Assembly: GCF_009789555.1 (NCBI RefSeq)
Contig: NZ_CP046902.1
Span: 3,364,001 to 3,428,000, forward strand
Source of the DNA: Stutzerimonas stutzeri
Lineage (GTDB): Bacteria > Pseudomonadota > Gammaproteobacteria > Pseudomonadales > Pseudomonadaceae
Direction of reading: 5' to 3'
Length of the DNA: 64,000 bases
Shown here: positions 10,832-20,140 of the stretch, piece after piece
Layout of the letters: each line of letters starts with the position of its first letter
Position numbering within the stretch: position 1 is the stretch's first letter
Made by a program: the position numbers and the translations under genes
The notes under the pieces: generated by a model
The model's database searches: none
Seen by the model: only the letters and a program-made list of their open reading frames with translations
Told to the model about the DNA's origin: nothing

Positions 10832-10880
10832 TTATATACTTCTAGTAGGTTACGAGTCGTAAGTTACTTTTGGTATATAA
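10832..10880. promoter_or_regulatory. 49-bp palindromic TetR operator
   Basis: The arms read TTATATAC-N4-AGTA-N2-TTACGA on the left and mirror exactly on the right around a single central G at 10856. It fills the space between the divergent oxidoreductase and the TetR gene, ending two bases before the TetR ATG. Its size suggests two dimers or one dimer plus overlapping -10 elements (TATATA at both ends). Confidence 0.7.
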
Positions 10881-10882
10881 AG

Positions 10883-11503
10883 ATGTCAAGCAAGGATCAC
10901 AACCCTCCGTCCGCCCCAAGACGGCGTCGCCTGTCTCGGGAGCAGCGCCATCGCCAGTTGCTGGACATCGCCTGGGCAATCGTCCGAGAGCAAGGGACCG
11001 AGGCGCTGTCACTCGGCTTTCTGGCTGAACGAGCCGGCGTTACCAAGCCCGTCGTATACGATCACTTCGGCACGCGGGCCGGCTTGCTGGCGGCGCTCTA
11101 CCAGGAATACGACCTGCGCCAGACCGCCCTGATGGACGCCGCACTGCAGGCCAGCGAGGCCACGCTGAGCGCCCGGGCTGCGGTCATCGCCTCGTCATAC
11201 GTCGAATGCGTGCTGGCCCAGGGGCGTGAAATACCCGGCGTGATCGCCGCCTTGGCCAGTTCGCCTGAACTCGACCGTATCAAGCGCGACTACGAGGCGG
11301 TGTTCCGGGACAAATGCCGCGCGATGCTGGCGCCCTTCGCCGGCACAGGCGAGATCGGGCCGGCAGGACTGCGGTCGGTGCTCGGCGCCGCCGAAGCCCT
11401 CTCCAACGCCGCCGCGGCCGGTGAAATCACCGCCCAGCAAGCGCAGGACGAGCTGTACCAGAGCATCGTCGCAATGGTCGAACGGGCGCGCTCGGGTCGA
11501 TGA
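10883..11503 (+). CDS. TetR-family repressor
   Basis: A regulator of 206 residues starting at MSSKDHNPPS, immediately after the large palindrome. The N-terminal HTH reads LGFLAERAGVTKPVVYDHF, followed by an all-helical ligand domain with no recognised signature. It probably represses both itself and the divergent NAD(P)H oxidoreductase by binding 10832-10880. The start codon lies so close to the operator that transcription must begin within it, and the transcript may be nearly leaderless. Confidence 0.85.
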   Translation: MSSKDHNPPSAPRRRRLSREQRHRQLLDIAWAIVREQGTEALSLGFLAERAGVTKPVVYDHFGTRAGLLAALYQEYDLRQTALMDAALQASEATLSARAAVIASSYVECVLAQGREIPGVIAALASSPELDRIKRDYEAVFRDKCRAMLAPFAGTGEIGPAGLRSVLGAAEALSNAAAAGEITAQQAQDELYQSIVAMVERARSGR

Positions 11504-11712
11504 CTCGCTGAGACCCAACGGGCCAAGCCGCGCGCCGCAGGTTCCGATCAGGACCGGCTAAACAAAAGCGGCGACGTACCGATAACCCGGTATGCCACCA
11601 AGCGCGCCCCCGGACGCGCGCCCTGCGGCCTCTGCCCCGCGTCGTCACACTCTTCGTTCGCGGCGAGGGCGCAGAGCTTCGTACCGCCCACCTGCCAACG
11701 GAAACCTTCACC

Positions 11713-12129
11713 GTGCAACTCATCGATAACCGAGCGCTGATCAACGATGCCCTGAGCCAGTCCGCGACACTGACCGGTGGACGTTTCGATCATCGCTACT
11801 GGTTGAGCAAGGTGGCGGACGTGAAGTTGCTGATCATCTCCAAGCCGGAGGTGCTGTTCGACCTGTCGGTCAAGGTCTACATCCCGCTTCCACCTGGCCA
11901 GAAGACACCGCTGACCTATGGCGACGGCTGGTTCAACTGGCACTTCCTGGGCAGCAAGAGCGCAATGGTCATCATCGCTCGGGAAATCCTGACCATCGCC
12001 ATGCGCAACCGCAAGGCCGATTCGGCCGAGCTGCGCGCATGGCTATCCGAGCTGGTGTCGTTCAAGCACAGCGACCATACCATCGCCGTCCTCGAACCCG
12101 AGCCGCAGCAGGAACTGGCGGGCCGCTAG
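11713..12129 (+). CDS. hypothetical protein
   Basis: I do not recognise this 138-residue protein. It starts at GTG with only a weak GGAAA upstream, and the same frame stays open further upstream without an ATG, so the start is uncertain. The sequence is mixed alpha/beta with no signal peptide or membrane segment (VKLLIISKPEVLFDLSVKV, DGWFNWHFLGSK) and looks like a real globular protein. It sits between tetR and a convergent antiporter gene, and no function is suggested by context. Confidence 0.5.
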   Translation: MQLIDNRALINDALSQSATLTGGRFDHRYWLSKVADVKLLIISKPEVLFDLSVKVYIPLPPGQKTPLTYGDGWFNWHFLGSKSAMVIIAREILTIAMRNRKADSAELRAWLSELVSFKHSDHTIAVLEPEPQQELAGR

Positions 12130-12135
12130 GATGCG

Positions 12136-13776
12136 CTAGGCCGTCTCGCGCGTGCCAAGCGCCGCTTCTTCGTAGTCCAGTTCACGCAGCAGGGTCTGCA
12201 GCATCTGCTCGTCGATCAGGTGGCGTTTGCGCATCCGGTACATTTCCTTGCGCTGCACGGCGATGGCCTGCACGCGAATGTCGCGTTCCAGTGCAAGCGT
12301 CTGGCGCGCCTGGTTCGCCCGGTCGTGGTGATCCATCAGGGCTTCGATGTCATGTCGGTAGGACTCGGTCACCCGCGCCGTGACCTCGCTGCGCAGCAGC
12401 GCCTGGTCGGGGTCGTCGACCGGATTCGCCTGCTTCCAGTTTTCGAGCCAGGTGACCGCGGCCTGAGCGGCAATCCGACGGGCTTTCTTGAGCGCCTCCT
12501 TGTGTTCCTCGAAGTCATTGTTGGGCAACTGCTTGAGGAAATAAGGAATGCCCAGCGCGCCGACCAGCAAGGACAGGATGATCACCGCGGCTGCCAGGAA
12601 GATCATCAGGTCACGTCCCGGAAACGGCGTATCGCCAATCATCAAGGGGATGGAGAGCACGCCGGCCAGCGTGATCGCACCGCGCACGCCCGCCACCGCG
12701 CTCAGCGCGGAAAACAGGCGCAGGGGCTTGGGCTGGACCGTCTTGCCCAGCAGGCGCCTTATCCGCGCCTCTCCCCAATGATAGGCGTAGACGAAGGCGA
12801 AACGGACCGCCAGCAGCAGCGCCATGATCGCCAGCGCGCTGAACACCAGCATCGGCATGCTGTAACTCTGGTGCCCCGCCGCTTCCCAGACGCGCTCGAT
12901 GATCCGGGGGAACTGCAACCCCAGCAGCAGGAATACCAGGCCGTTGAAGCTGAAATCGAGCATTTCCCACACGCTACGGTTGAGGATGCGAGTGCTGGTC
13001 TTGACCGGCAGCATGTCGATGCGGCTCTGCACCATCCCCGCCGCCACCGCCGAGAGAATCCCCGACATCCCGGCGTGCTCGGCGAGGTAGAACGCGGCGA
13101 AAGGTAGCAGCAGGATCATCACCACGTAGGTGGACGGATCGAACAGGTCCCGTGACGTCATCCACTGCTTGCCCTTGCCGACCACCCAACTCAGGCCGGC
13201 GCCGATCAACAACCCACCCAGCGCGATGACGAAGAATTCGCCCGTCACGGTGACCAGCGAAAAACTCCCGGTAATGGCTGCGGCCAGCGCGAACTTGAAG
13301 GAAACCAGGCCCGTGGCGTCGTTCATCATCGCCTCGCCTTCCAACTGGTGCGCCATGTGCCTCGGCAGCCGGCCCTGGGCGATGGCAATTACCGCCAATG
13401 CATCGGTCGGCGAGAGAATGGCCGCCAGCGCGAAGCTCGCCCCGAGCGGAATCGCCGGCAGCAGCCAGTGGATGAAGTAGCCCACCACCACCAGGATGAT
13501 CAGCACCAGTACCAGCGCCATGGCGGTCATTTCCGCACCATGCTCGGTGAACTCGCGCTTGGGGATCTTCCAGCCGTCGTAGAACAGCAACGGGGGGATG
13601 AACAACAGCATGAAGATCTCGGGCTGAAGTTCGACCCCCATGCCGAACGGTGGAAGCGCCAGCACACTGCCCATGATGATCTGCAGGATCGGCAGCGGTA
13701 GCGGAACGACATTGGCCAGAACGCGGCTTGCACCCACCGCAAGCAACAGCAGGAAGATCAGGTAGAGCGTTTCCAT
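12136..13776 (-). CDS. CPA1-family Na+/H+ antiporter
   Basis: An inner-membrane antiporter of 546 residues starting at METLYLIFLL, with about twelve hydrophobic helices and a charged cytoplasmic tail. The ion-binding motifs of the family are present: SPTDALAVIAIAQG and NDATGLVSFKFALA, the latter with the essential Asn-Asp pair. It exchanges Na+ or K+ for protons and contributes to pH and salt homeostasis. The tail (after about residue 400) is rich in Arg, Glu and Gln and may be regulatory. The in-frame extension upstream of the chosen ATG does not look like protein. Confidence 0.87.
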   Translation of the reverse strand: METLYLIFLLLLAVGASRVLANVVPLPLPILQIIMGSVLALPPFGMGVELQPEIFMLLFIPPLLFYDGWKIPKREFTEHGAEMTAMALVLVLIILVVVGYFIHWLLPAIPLGASFALAAILSPTDALAVIAIAQGRLPRHMAHQLEGEAMMNDATGLVSFKFALAAAITGSFSLVTVTGEFFVIALGGLLIGAGLSWVVGKGKQWMTSRDLFDPSTYVVMILLLPFAAFYLAEHAGMSGILSAVAAGMVQSRIDMLPVKTSTRILNRSVWEMLDFSFNGLVFLLLGLQFPRIIERVWEAAGHQSYSMPMLVFSALAIMALLLAVRFAFVYAYHWGEARIRRLLGKTVQPKPLRLFSALSAVAGVRGAITLAGVLSIPLMIGDTPFPGRDLMIFLAAAVIILSLLVGALGIPYFLKQLPNNDFEEHKEALKKARRIAAQAAVTWLENWKQANPVDDPDQALLRSEVTARVTESYRHDIEALMDHHDRANQARQTLALERDIRVQAIAVQRKEMYRMRKRHLIDEQMLQTLLRELDYEEAALGTRETA

Positions 13777-14286
13777 AAGGCCGGAGGGCTCTCTGCGATG
13801 AATTGGCAAGGTGCATGCGACAGGTTCGCGCATGCTGGAAGTATAGACAGGCATTCCGTGCCGGCTCGCTCGCCAGCCCTTCTGGCCGATAAGGCCCTGG
13901 CTTTCCAGTGACCCGCCCATCAGACGTCGTGCGGATGGGCAGGCGTCACCCTTGATGAAAGGCTTTTCCACCCGCCGGGCGTGCCGCCTGCCGGTGTCCG
14001 CTTTTCAAGACAGCATGCCCAGCGCCCCGGACACTTCTGCCATTCATGTCGCCCTCGCTGGACAGTCAGGCTGCGACGACATTTCTCCCGGTGGCGTCGC
14101 ATGGCGCGGGAGCCGTGCGACAGACGCACGGCGACCGGCTATCGGGGCGCAGCAGCCCGGCAACGGTGCTGGCACGGCTTTGGCTCGGACCGAACGGCCT
14201 GGCCGAATCCGTATCGTTTCCGGGCGCACTCGCCTCGTGGCGTATGCCGCGGGCAGAACAACAACAACAAGAAGAAGGAAGCCCCC
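13777..14286. other. divergent intergenic region, antiporter / esterase
   Basis: About 510 bases without a supported gene. Its right end (14257-14280) is an A-rich leader of repeated AAC and AAG triplets that runs into the esterase ribosome-binding site and resembles an Hfq/Crc target. I saw no clear promoter elements. Confidence 0.4.
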
Positions 14287-16005
14287 ATGAAAGCAACCCG
14301 TGCACGCCGCGCTGGCCCCTCCCGCCTGCTGCTGGCCGCGCCCGCCCTGCTGACGGTCGCCATTGCCGAGCCAACGCTCGCCGCCAGTTGCAGCGAACTG
14401 TCCGGAGCCCGGATTCCCGCCACGGCGATCGCCTTGCCGACGTCCGGCGCCAGGGTCACCGCCGCGACCCCGGTGCCTGGCGGCGGCAGCGCCCCCCAGA
14501 CCTTCGGACCCTATTGCGACTTGAGCGTGGAGATCGCTCCGGTCGACCCGAGCGCACCGGCGATCAGAATGCGCCTCGCACTACCCGAGCAATGGAACAG
14601 TAAAGCGATGATGTACGGCGGCGGCGGTTACAACGGCACCGTCCCAAACGTCGCCGGCAATGTCCCCGCCGGACCTGCCGACCAACCGACGCCGCTGGGC
14701 CGGGGCTATGCCGTGTTCGGCAGCGACTCGGGCCATGTCGCCAATCCGGTCAATCCTGGCGACTTCGCCTGGAACGACGAAGCGCTGGCCAACTACGCCC
14801 ACGATGCGCTGAAGAAAACCCGGGACACGGCGATCTATCTCATCGAACGGCGTTACGGCCAACCACCGGTGCGCAGCTACTTTGCCGGCGGCTCCACCGG
14901 TGGCCGCGAGGCGCTCGCGGTGGTGCAGCAGTGGCCCGAAGACTTCCACGGCGCGATCGTTCTCTACCCGGCCTACAACGCGGCGGCCCTGGACTTGCAA
15001 TTCGGTCGCATCACCCGCGCGCTGGCGGCTCCCGGCGCCTTTCCCAGCCTGGAAAAACGGGCGGCACTGCTGGAGTCCGCCCTGCAGGCGTGCGACGGGC
15101 TCGACGGCGCATACGACCGCGTCATCAGTAATCAATCGGCTTGCAATGCCCGGTTCGATCCGGCGAAAGCCAAACTGAACGGCCGTCCTCTGCGCTGCCC
15201 TGCCGGAGCCGACACCGGCAACAGTTGCCTGTCCGATGCACAGATACATGCGTTGAAGGTGTTCGACACCCCGATCCGCTTCAGCCAACCGCTGGCCAGC
15301 GGCGAACGCGGCTATCCGGGCTTCAACACCTGGGGCACCGATCTCGGTCGGCCGGGCGACGGGGTTCAGGCGGTGGTCACACGGCTGGGCCTGAATACCC
15401 TGCAACCGACCTATCCGATGCCCGTGCACGGCACCGGTTTCGCCGAGGGCGCGCCGTACCATTCGGGATTCTGGGATGAGTGGGTGCGTTACTTCGTGAC
15501 GCGCAATCCGGCATTCAATGCGCTGACGCTCGACCCGACCCAACTGGGCCCCTGGCAGGCGCGGGTCGATGCGCTGTCGCTGCGCCAGGACGTCAATCAG
15601 ACCGACCTTTCGGCGTTCGTCGCCAATGGCGGCAAGATTCTCATGGCGCATGGAACCTCGGACCAGTTGGTCAGCACCCGCGCCACCGCGGACTACTACC
15701 AGCGTGTACAACGGGACATGGGCGTCGGCCAGACGCGCCAGTTCTTGCGTTATTACGAGATTCCCGGCTATGGCCATGCAGCCAGCACGCTGTTCAACGC
15801 TGCCTGGGATTCGGTCACGGCCCTGGAAAGCTGGGTCGAACGGGGTATTGCGCCCAAGCGGCAGATCGTCACCGATACCGTCGCGGTGCCCGGTCGCACG
15901 CGTCCGCTCTGCGAGTACCCCGCGTGGCCGAAATACAAGGGAAAGGGCCAGGTGAACGACGCGTCGAGTTTCGTCTGCGTGAAAAGCCAGTCAGGCCGGC
16001 ACTGA
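14287..16005 (+). CDS. secreted tannase/feruloyl-esterase-family hydrolase
   Basis: A protein of 572 residues with an N-terminal Sec signal peptide (basic start, hydrophobic core, TLAAS cleavage region near residue 33), so it is exported. The rest is an alpha/beta hydrolase of the tannase/feruloyl esterase family. The nucleophile is Ser203 in GGSTGGR, the acid probably Asp459 in GTSDQLVS and the base His497 in GYGHAAS. Characterised members have a Cys before the Ser and another after the His, joined by a disulfide (CS-D-HC motif). Here both positions are non-Cys (Gly202 and Ala498), so this is a variant. It probably releases phenolic acids from esters, which would suit the nearby aromatic catabolism. 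GAAGGAAG precedes the ATG. Confidence 0.82.
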   Translation: MKATRARRAGPSRLLLAAPALLTVAIAEPTLAASCSELSGARIPATAIALPTSGARVTAATPVPGGGSAPQTFGPYCDLSVEIAPVDPSAPAIRMRLALPEQWNSKAMMYGGGGYNGTVPNVAGNVPAGPADQPTPLGRGYAVFGSDSGHVANPVNPGDFAWNDEALANYAHDALKKTRDTAIYLIERRYGQPPVRSYFAGGSTGGREALAVVQQWPEDFHGAIVLYPAYNAAALDLQFGRITRALAAPGAFPSLEKRAALLESALQACDGLDGAYDRVISNQSACNARFDPAKAKLNGRPLRCPAGADTGNSCLSDAQIHALKVFDTPIRFSQPLASGERGYPGFNTWGTDLGRPGDGVQAVVTRLGLNTLQPTYPMPVHGTGFAEGAPYHSGFWDEWVRYFVTRNPAFNALTLDPTQLGPWQARVDALSLRQDVNQTDLSAFVANGGKILMAHGTSDQLVSTRATADYYQRVQRDMGVGQTRQFLRYYEIPGYGHAASTLFNAAWDSVTALESWVERGIAPKRQIVTDTVAVPGRTRPLCEYPAWPKYKGKGQVNDASSFVCVKSQSGRH

Positions 16006-16245
16006 GCCGTCACCCGCGCAACCCATCGGCCAGGGCACGCCCCTGCGCCTGATGGATTGCCGACCTCGAGCCGTAACGCCGTCCGAGGCGCTGGACAAGC
16101 TGAAGAATTGCGCATCAAGGTGCGAAACGCGACGGTGCGCGGCAACGTCGCGCCGACACCGGCAAAAACGCGCCCGATCCTGAGCGACACGCTGGCGCTG
16201 TGGTAGCGCCGGCGGCTCGACTCGAATCCCTTGGTGGGTCTTTTG

Positions 16246-16263
16246 CCGGGCCCCGCGGCCCGG
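16246..16263. terminator. hairpin between esterase gene and pcaD
   Basis: A perfect 7-bp stem CCGGGCC/GGCCCGG with loop CCGC lies just beyond the pcaD stop and downstream of the convergent esterase gene. On the plus strand it is followed by TTTA, and on the minus strand by no T-run. It is a plausible terminator for either convergent unit. Confidence 0.45.
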
Positions 16264-16275
16264 TTTACGATCCGA

Positions 16276-17064
16276 TCAGCGCCGAAGGAAGGCCAGTACG
16301 CGCTGGGTGAAATCGTCGCCCACCTCGACGTTCGACAGGTGCGCCGCCTCGAACTCCACCCACTCGGCGCCAGCGACGCGCGCCTGGATGAAACGCCCAT
16401 GTTCGGGCGTGGTTACCGGGTCCTGGCTGCCGCAGACGACCAGCGTGGGGACCTTGATCGCACCGAGCTGGTCTCGATAATCGGCGTCGCGCACTGCCGT
16501 GCAATTGGCGGCGTAGCCGGCTGGCGAGGTGCTGGCGATCATCTGGGTGATGCGGCGGGTCTGGCTGGGCTGGTGGGCGGCGAAGGCCGGCGTGAACCAG
16601 CGTGCGATCGCGGCATCGCGCATGTCGCGCATGGCCTGCTCGCCGCCCTCGAGTACGGTCTCGATCCGCTCGTTCCACACGTCGTCCGTGCCAATCTTCG
16701 CCCCGGTGTTGCACAGCACCAGCCGCGTCAGGCGCTCGCCGGCGTTGATGCCCAGCCACTGACCGATCAGCCCGCCCATGGACAAGCCGCAGAAGGCGAA
16801 ACGGTCGATCCCCAATGCATCCACCAGGCCCAGCACATCGCGACCAAGCTGCTCGATGCTGTACGGCCCCGGAGTCACCGCGGATGCGCCGTGACCGCGC
16901 GTGTCGTAGCGCAGGACATGAAAATGCTCGCTGAACGCCGGCAACTGAGCGTCCCACATGCCCAGATCCGTACCCAGCGAATTGGACAGGACCAGGACCG
17001 GCGCGTCGACCGGCCCATCGAAACGATAATTCAGTTCGCCATCGGCGAGTGCTACGCAAGGCAT
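16276..17064 (-). CDS. pcaD: 3-oxoadipate enol-lactonase
   Basis: Hydrolyses beta-ketoadipate enol-lactone to beta-ketoadipate, the step after CatC. It has 262 residues from the ATG with GGGGGAG upstream. It has the alpha/beta hydrolase fold: oxyanion segment SNSLGTDLGMWD, nucleophile elbow CGLSMGGLIGQ, acid in CGSQDPVTTP and base in EAAHLSNVE, all typical of PcaD. It is the last gene of the minus-strand catabolic supercluster, 154 bases after pcaF. No pcaC fusion is present. Confidence 0.92.
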   Translation of the reverse strand: MPCVALADGELNYRFDGPVDAPVLVLSNSLGTDLGMWDAQLPAFSEHFHVLRYDTRGHGASAVTPGPYSIEQLGRDVLGLVDALGIDRFAFCGLSMGGLIGQWLGINAGERLTRLVLCNTGAKIGTDDVWNERIETVLEGGEQAMRDMRDAAIARWFTPAFAAHQPSQTRRITQMIASTSPAGYAANCTAVRDADYRDQLGAIKVPTLVVCGSQDPVTTPEHGRFIQARVAGAEWVEFEAAHLSNVEVGDDFTQRVLAFLRR

Positions 17065-17218
17065 GGGCGATCTCCCCCAAAAAGTCGATTCAAGCGCGCC
17101 GCGGATGCGTGCACACCGCTTGCCCCGGCATACGCGGCTTCGCGTTTGCAGCACGGCCGCACCCTTCCCGAGCGCCACCTCGATGGCGGTTGTGCGGCTA
17201 TGCGGGCGTCACTCAGGG

Positions 17219-18424
17219 TCAGACCCTTTCAACCGCCAGTGCCAGACCCTGCCCTACGCCGACGCACATCGTCGCCAGGCCGAGCTTGCCGCCGGATTTT
17301 TCCAGGGCGTGCACGGTCGTCAGCACCAGACGCGCGCCGCTCATGCCCAGCGGGTGCCCAAGGGCAATCGCGCCGCCCTGCGGGTTGACCTTCGGGCTGT
17401 CGTCTTCCAGGCCCAGATCGCGCGTGACGGCTAGCGCCTGGGCGGCGAAGGCTTCGTTGAGTTCGATTACGTCGAAATCGCTCACGGCCAGGTTCAGACG
17501 CTCGCACAGCTTGCGTACCGCCGGCACCGGCCCGTAGCCCATGACCCGCGGCGCAACGCCCGCACTGGCCATCCCCAGCACCTTGGCGCGCGGCGTAAGG
17601 CCGTACTTCTGCACCGCCTCGGCACTGGCGAGGATCAGCGCTGCCGCGCCGTCGTTGACGCCCGAGGCGTTGCCCGCCGTGACGGTCTTGTCCGGACCGT
17701 TGACCGGCTTGAGCTTGGCCAACGCTTCGGCGGTGGTATCAGGACGCGGATGCTCGTCGGTGTCGACCACCGTGTCACCCTTGCGGCCCTTGATCACCAC
17801 GGGAACGATTTCCTCGGCGAAGAAGCCGGCGGCCTGTGCCTTGCCGGTACGCTGCTGGCTGCGCAGCGCAAACGCATCCTGGTCCTCTCGGCTGATGTGG
17901 TGCTCTTCAGCCACGTTGTCGGCGGTCTGCGGCATCGCATCGACGCCGTACATTTCCTTCATCCTGGGGTTGATGAAGCGCCAGCCGATGGTGGTGTCCT
18001 CGATCTTCTGCGTGCGGCCAAATGCCGTATCGGCCTTGCCCATCACATACGGCGCGCGGGTCATGGACTCGACGCCGCCGGCGATCGCCAGCTCCATTTC
18101 GCCGCAGGCGATGGCACGGAACGCACTGCCCACCGCATCCATGCCCGAGGCGCAAAGACGGTTGAGCGTCACGCCCGGCACGGTTTCCGGCAGCCCCGCA
18201 AGCAGCGCCGCCATTCGTGCCACGTTGCGGTTGTCTTCGCCGGCCTGGTTGGCGCTGCCCATGAAGACTTCTTCGATCGCAGCCGGATCGAGCCCGGGAT
18301 TGCGCTCCAGCAATGCTCTGATCGGGGTTGCCGCCAGGTCGTCGGCGCGCACCGCGGCCAGCGCACCGCCGAAGCGGCCGATGGGTGTGCGTACGGCGTC
18401 GCAGATAAAGACTTCGCGTGTCAC
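17219..18424 (-). CDS. pcaF: 3-oxoadipyl-CoA thiolase
   Basis: Cleaves beta-ketoadipyl-CoA with CoA into succinyl-CoA and acetyl-CoA, the last step of the pathway. At 401 residues it shows the thiolase features: the active-site Cys in NRLCASGMDA, NEAFAAQAL, GGAIALGHPLGMSG and the C-terminal Cys in MCVGVGQGL. It starts at GTG, overlapping the pcaJ stop by four bases (GTGA), so it is translationally coupled to pcaJ. It is closer to PcaF than to AtoB, which is encoded separately at 38705. Confidence 0.93.
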   Translation of the reverse strand: MTREVFICDAVRTPIGRFGGALAAVRADDLAATPIRALLERNPGLDPAAIEEVFMGSANQAGEDNRNVARMAALLAGLPETVPGVTLNRLCASGMDAVGSAFRAIACGEMELAIAGGVESMTRAPYVMGKADTAFGRTQKIEDTTIGWRFINPRMKEMYGVDAMPQTADNVAEEHHISREDQDAFALRSQQRTGKAQAAGFFAEEIVPVVIKGRKGDTVVDTDEHPRPDTTAEALAKLKPVNGPDKTVTAGNASGVNDGAAALILASAEAVQKYGLTPRAKVLGMASAGVAPRVMGYGPVPAVRKLCERLNLAVSDFDVIELNEAFAAQALAVTRDLGLEDDSPKVNPQGGAIALGHPLGMSGARLVLTTVHALEKSGGKLGLATMCVGVGQGLALAVERV

Positions 18425-19200
18425 TCGTCACCTCCAGATTGTCCGTGGGCGGCGGCGGTGCGGGCCTCCAGGGCGCGCAGAGCCTCCAGTTCGTGCTCGG
18501 TCGGGGGCGTGGTTTCGCCAAGATTGTCAGCAAACCGAATCGCCCAACCGGTGTTTTCGATGACCTGTTCCCGGGTCACACCCGGGTGCAGCGACGTCAC
18601 CACGAATTCGTTGGACCCCGCTTCGGGCTCCATGATGCACAGGTCGGTGATGATTCCCACCGGCCCGTTGCCCGGCAAGCCGAGCGCTTTGCGGTGATCG
18701 CCACCCTCACCAAAACCGACCGAGGTGATGAACGCAAGCTTGTCGACAAATGTGCGGTGCGACTGCTTGAGGATGATCAGCACCTGCTTGGCCGACCCGG
18801 CAATTTCCGGCGCTCCGCCCGCGCCTGGCAAGCGAACTTTCGGTTGGTGATAGTCGCCGATCACCGTGGTGTTGATGTTGCCGTACTTGTCGACTTGCGC
18901 GGCGCCGAGAAAACCGACGTCGATGCGCCCACCTTGCAGCCAGTAGCGGAAGATTTCCGCCGTAGGCACCACCGTATCGGCCGTTTCGGCCAATTCACCG
19001 TCGCCGATGGACAGTGGAAGTACCGATGGCTTGGCGCCGATGGGACCGGATTCGTAGATCAGCACGACATCGGGCGCATGGGTCAGGCGCGCCAGGTTGG
19101 CCGCCTTCGAGGGCAGACCGATGCCCACGAAGCAGACACTGCCGTCAGCCAGGCGGCGTGACGCGGCCACCGTCATCATTTCATGAGTGGAGTAGTTCAT
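18421..19200 (-). CDS. pcaJ: 3-oxoadipate CoA-transferase, subunit B
   Basis: The beta subunit of the enzyme that moves CoA from succinyl-CoA to beta-ketoadipate. It has 259 residues, the longer CatJ/GctB-like form rather than the roughly 213-residue P. putida PcaJ. The segment IYESGPIGAKP carries the glutamate expected to form the CoA thioester. Its ATG overlaps the pcaI stop and its stop overlaps the pcaF start, each by four bases, which gives strict coupling in the order I-J-F. Confidence 0.92.
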   Translation of the reverse strand: MNYSTHEMMTVAASRRLADGSVCFVGIGLPSKAANLARLTHAPDVVLIYESGPIGAKPSVLPLSIGDGELAETADTVVPTAEIFRYWLQGGRIDVGFLGAAQVDKYGNINTTVIGDYHQPKVRLPGAGGAPEIAGSAKQVLIILKQSHRTFVDKLAFITSVGFGEGGDHRKALGLPGNGPVGIITDLCIMEPEAGSNEFVVTSLHPGVTREQVIENTGWAIRFADNLGETTPPTEHELEALRALEARTAAAHGQSGGDE

Positions 19201-20057
19201 TGCTTGGCCTCCTGCTGCGCGGCCAGCTTGGCCTGAAACGCCGGGAAATCTTCGGTGCCGTGAATGAATTCGTCGATCCAGGCGGTGAACGTGTCGCGGT
19301 CGCGGGCGATCGGGTCCCACTGCTGGTAGAAGCGATTGTCGCGTTCGTAATAGCCGTGTGCGTAGGACGGATGAGCACCGCCCGGCACATGGCATACCGC
19401 AGTAAGCGCCCAGGTCGGCAGCACGCAGGCGTTCATCGGCGCGTGAAGCTCATCGACGATTTCCTCGACGGTGACGATGCAACGCCTGGCGGCCAGCGCG
19501 GCCTCCTTCTGCACGCCGAGAATGCCGGCGATCAACACGTTACCCTTGCGGTCAGCCTTCTGCGCGTGGATCACGGTCACATCGGGACGCACGCTCGGCA
19601 CGGCCGCGAGCTTCTCACCCGTGAAAGGGCATTCGATGTATTTGATCGTCGGGTTGACCTTGGGCAGGTCGGAGCCCAGGTACGCGCGCAGCACCGCGAA
19701 CGGTAGACCAGACGCACCGGCGACATAGGCATTGGCAAGGTCCGCGTGGCTGTGCTCTTCGATTTCCAACGGCTGTGGCCATTGCCTCTCGACAGCGTCG
19801 CGCAGCCGGTGCAGCGAGCCGACACCGGGGTTGCCGCCCCAGGAGAACACCAGTTTCTTCGCGCAACCGGCGCCGATCAGCAGGTCATAGACCAGATCAG
19901 GCGTCATTCGAACCAGCGTCAGGTCGGTTTTGTGCTGACGGATGATTTCGTGCGCGGCGGCAGTGGGGATCAGGTGGGTGAAGCCTTCGAGGGCGACGGT
20001 GTCGCCGTGACTGACGAAGCGATCGATTGCCTCGTTTAAGGGAAGAAGCTCGGCCAT
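19197..20057 (-). CDS. pcaI: 3-oxoadipate CoA-transferase, subunit A
   Basis: The alpha subunit of succinyl-CoA:3-oxoadipate CoA-transferase, 286 residues. Its length and motifs (GDTVALEGFTHLIPTAAAHE, SWGGNPGVGSLHR) match the GctA/CatI-type family also used by P. aeruginosa (PA0226/PA0227) rather than the shorter P. putida form. It is the first gene of pcaIJF; its upstream region carries a pair of PcaR-type boxes at 20141-20173. GAGG-like purines are weak before the ATG. Confidence 0.92.
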   Translation of the reverse strand: MAELLPLNEAIDRFVSHGDTVALEGFTHLIPTAAAHEIIRQHKTDLTLVRMTPDLVYDLLIGAGCAKKLVFSWGGNPGVGSLHRLRDAVERQWPQPLEIEEHSHADLANAYVAGASGLPFAVLRAYLGSDLPKVNPTIKYIECPFTGEKLAAVPSVRPDVTVIHAQKADRKGNVLIAGILGVQKEAALAARRCIVTVEEIVDELHAPMNACVLPTWALTAVCHVPGGAHPSYAHGYYERDNRFYQQWDPIARDRDTFTAWIDEFIHGTEDFPAFQAKLAAQQEAKQ

Positions 20058-20140
20058 GGGTCATGTCTCGTCTTGGAGTCCGGATGCACGAACGTATCCG
20101 CGCGTGGACCCACACTAACCACCAGAGCCGGACAGAACAA

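Noticed and set aside
14581..15777. 398-codon minus-strand frame opposite the esterase
   Set aside because: The plus strand has a signal peptide, catalytic motifs and RBS; the antisense product resembles no protein family.
16216..16232. tRNA T-arm-like sequence GACTCGAATCCC near 16219-16230
   Set aside because: No acceptor stem, anticodon arm or CCA end could be built around it, and there is no integrase or matching att copy nearby.
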